Assembly (NCBI RefSeq): GCF_001644645.1
Contig: NZ_CP011390.1
Coordinates: 2,538,001-2,602,000 of the forward strand
Direction: 5' to 3'
DNA: 64,000 bases
Source: Flavisolibacter tropicus
GTDB lineage: Bacteria > Bacteroidota > Bacteroidia > Chitinophagales > Chitinophagaceae
This document shows, one piece after another, positions 63,332 to 64,000 of this stretch (its first letter is position 1; every line of letters starts with the position of its first letter). The notes beneath the pieces are model-generated. The model made no database searches. It saw only the letters and a program-made list of their open reading frames with translations, and was not told where the DNA came from. Both the position numbers and the translations under genes were made by a program.

Positions 63332-64000
63332 ATGAAAAAGAATCTCATTCTGATGAGCTTTCTTGCCCTGTCAATCTTCGCATTTGGACAAGCTCAAGAA
63401 AGCATTACACCGCAACACAAAGAAAAAATAACAAGCACGGATGCAGTAAAAATCACCCTCCCTTATTCCCCGGAAGTAGTGGTTAAAGCACTCAACAACT
63501 TCGTTCTTATAACTGGAAGAGCTGAAGCAATAAAAGCAAAAGGCTTTAACTTATCAGAGGACATGCGGTTAGTAAATAATAACATAAACGGCGTTGATAT
63601 GCACTTCTTTGTTACTCTTAAAGAATCCGACAATCCGAATGTAACTGACCTGTATTTGAACCTGGCTTCTTCAACAACCAATAATGAAGACAATGGTGTA
63701 GTATCTTACTTTGATATGAAAGAAGCAAAAGATTACCTAGACAATTTGGAAATTGCCATTACGCACTTCGCAACCGATTTGCAATTGCAACTCCAAAATA
63801 AAAACCTATCAAAGTCTAAAGCTGCAACTGTACGGTTAAATGGAGAAGCTGATAAGTTAAATAAGAAACAGCAAAGCCTGCAACAGGCCATCAATAGAGA
63901 ATACGATTCGAAAAAATATGATCGACTTACCAAAAGAATACATGTCGTCAATCAAAAAGTTGATAAAAATATCATCAATCAGTCCAACCAAAGAGCTGAA
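63332..64000 (+). CDS. Secreted hypothetical protein with coiled-coil C-terminal part (3' end missing)
   Basis: 223 codons up to the window edge. Signal peptide (MKKNLILMSFLALSIFAFG), then a compact domain (YSPEVVVKALNNFVLITGRAEAI, MHFFVTLKESDNPNVTDLYL) and a helical, Lys/Gln-rich stretch with heptad spacing (TVRLNGEADKLNKKQQSLQQ). Family not recognised. The gene runs off the right end. Confidence 0.7.
   Translation, partial: MKKNLILMSFLALSIFAFGQAQESITPQHKEKITSTDAVKITLPYSPEVVVKALNNFVLITGRAEAIKAKGFNLSEDMRLVNNNINGVDMHFFVTLKESDNPNVTDLYLNLASSTTNNEDNGVVSYFDMKEAKDYLDNLEIAITHFATDLQLQLQNKNLSKSKAATVRLNGEADKLNKKQQSLQQAINREYDSKKYDRLTKRIHVVNQKVDKNIINQSNQRAE

Noticed and set aside
1..64000. Insertion sequences, prophage or CRISPR
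   Set aside because: No transposase, integrase, phage structural gene, cas gene or regularly spaced repeat array was seen; the palindromic repeats are irregularly dispersed.

Overview
The window reads as chromosome of a Bacteroidota bacterium, most likely Chitinophagaceae or a close relative. This is inferred from a PorP/SprF protein beside a giant PKD/gliding-motility C-terminal-domain protein (type IX secretion), an MG2-plus-TonB-plug protein, a primary-type sigma factor of the Bacteroidota kind (MRQLKISQSITNRE start), a clade II nos cluster, moderate-to-low GC and the lack of Shine-Dalgarno sequences. I see no rRNA, complete tRNA, CRISPR array, prophage or intact insertion sequence. Almost all genes up to 55.5 kb are on the minus strand.

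Layout. 1-7.1 kb: nitrous oxide reduction (nosZ, a fused nosL, nosD, nosF and a nosY cut by the left edge), with a divergent lipoprotein cytochrome c and a polytopic membrane protein. 8.4-13.7 kb: surface/T9SS pair. 14-22.4 kb: a lipoprotein hydrolase, an LTA-synthase-like sulfatase-fold enzyme with a two-component system, and a large PAS sensor kinase. 22.8-25.3 kb: a GH109-type glycosidase and an N-acetylhexosamine-kinase-like gene, a likely GalNAc salvage pair. 25.4-32.5 kb: a beta-propeller phosphoesterase, a GNAT, then kup with KdpE/KdpD-like regulators. 33.7-35.2 kb: a CLC-F type fluoride antiporter behind a fluoride riboswitch. 35.3-43 kb: a serine hydrolase, a YfcC-type carrier and two SdiA-regulated-type beta-propeller paralogues separated by gene debris. 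43.2-49.7 kb: a periplasmic GH13 amylase, a LytS/LytTR pair, a second PAS kinase and a cold-shock-domain protein. 50-55.5 kb: a metzincin-type protease, a lipoprotein and a large unassigned TIM-barrel-like protein. 56-64 kb: the MG2/TonB-plug protein, several small proteins, a divergent sigma factor, two RRM proteins and a partial secreted coiled-coil protein.

The most unusual material lies between genes. A dispersed palindromic repeat built on CCGTTGG...CCAACGG occurs about nine times, mostly 36-78 bases 3' of minus-strand genes. One relative of it, at 41194-41251, is bounded by TA on both sides and interrupts a small membrane-protein gene; removing 56 bases rebuilds one open frame. There are also remnants of an RRM gene, of an outer-membrane-like protein, and of a tail sequence present twice (55.7 and 62.8 kb). 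Two small genes under 60 codons (48763-48912 and 59897-60040) look plausible. All family assignments come from reading motifs by eye; no database search was run.
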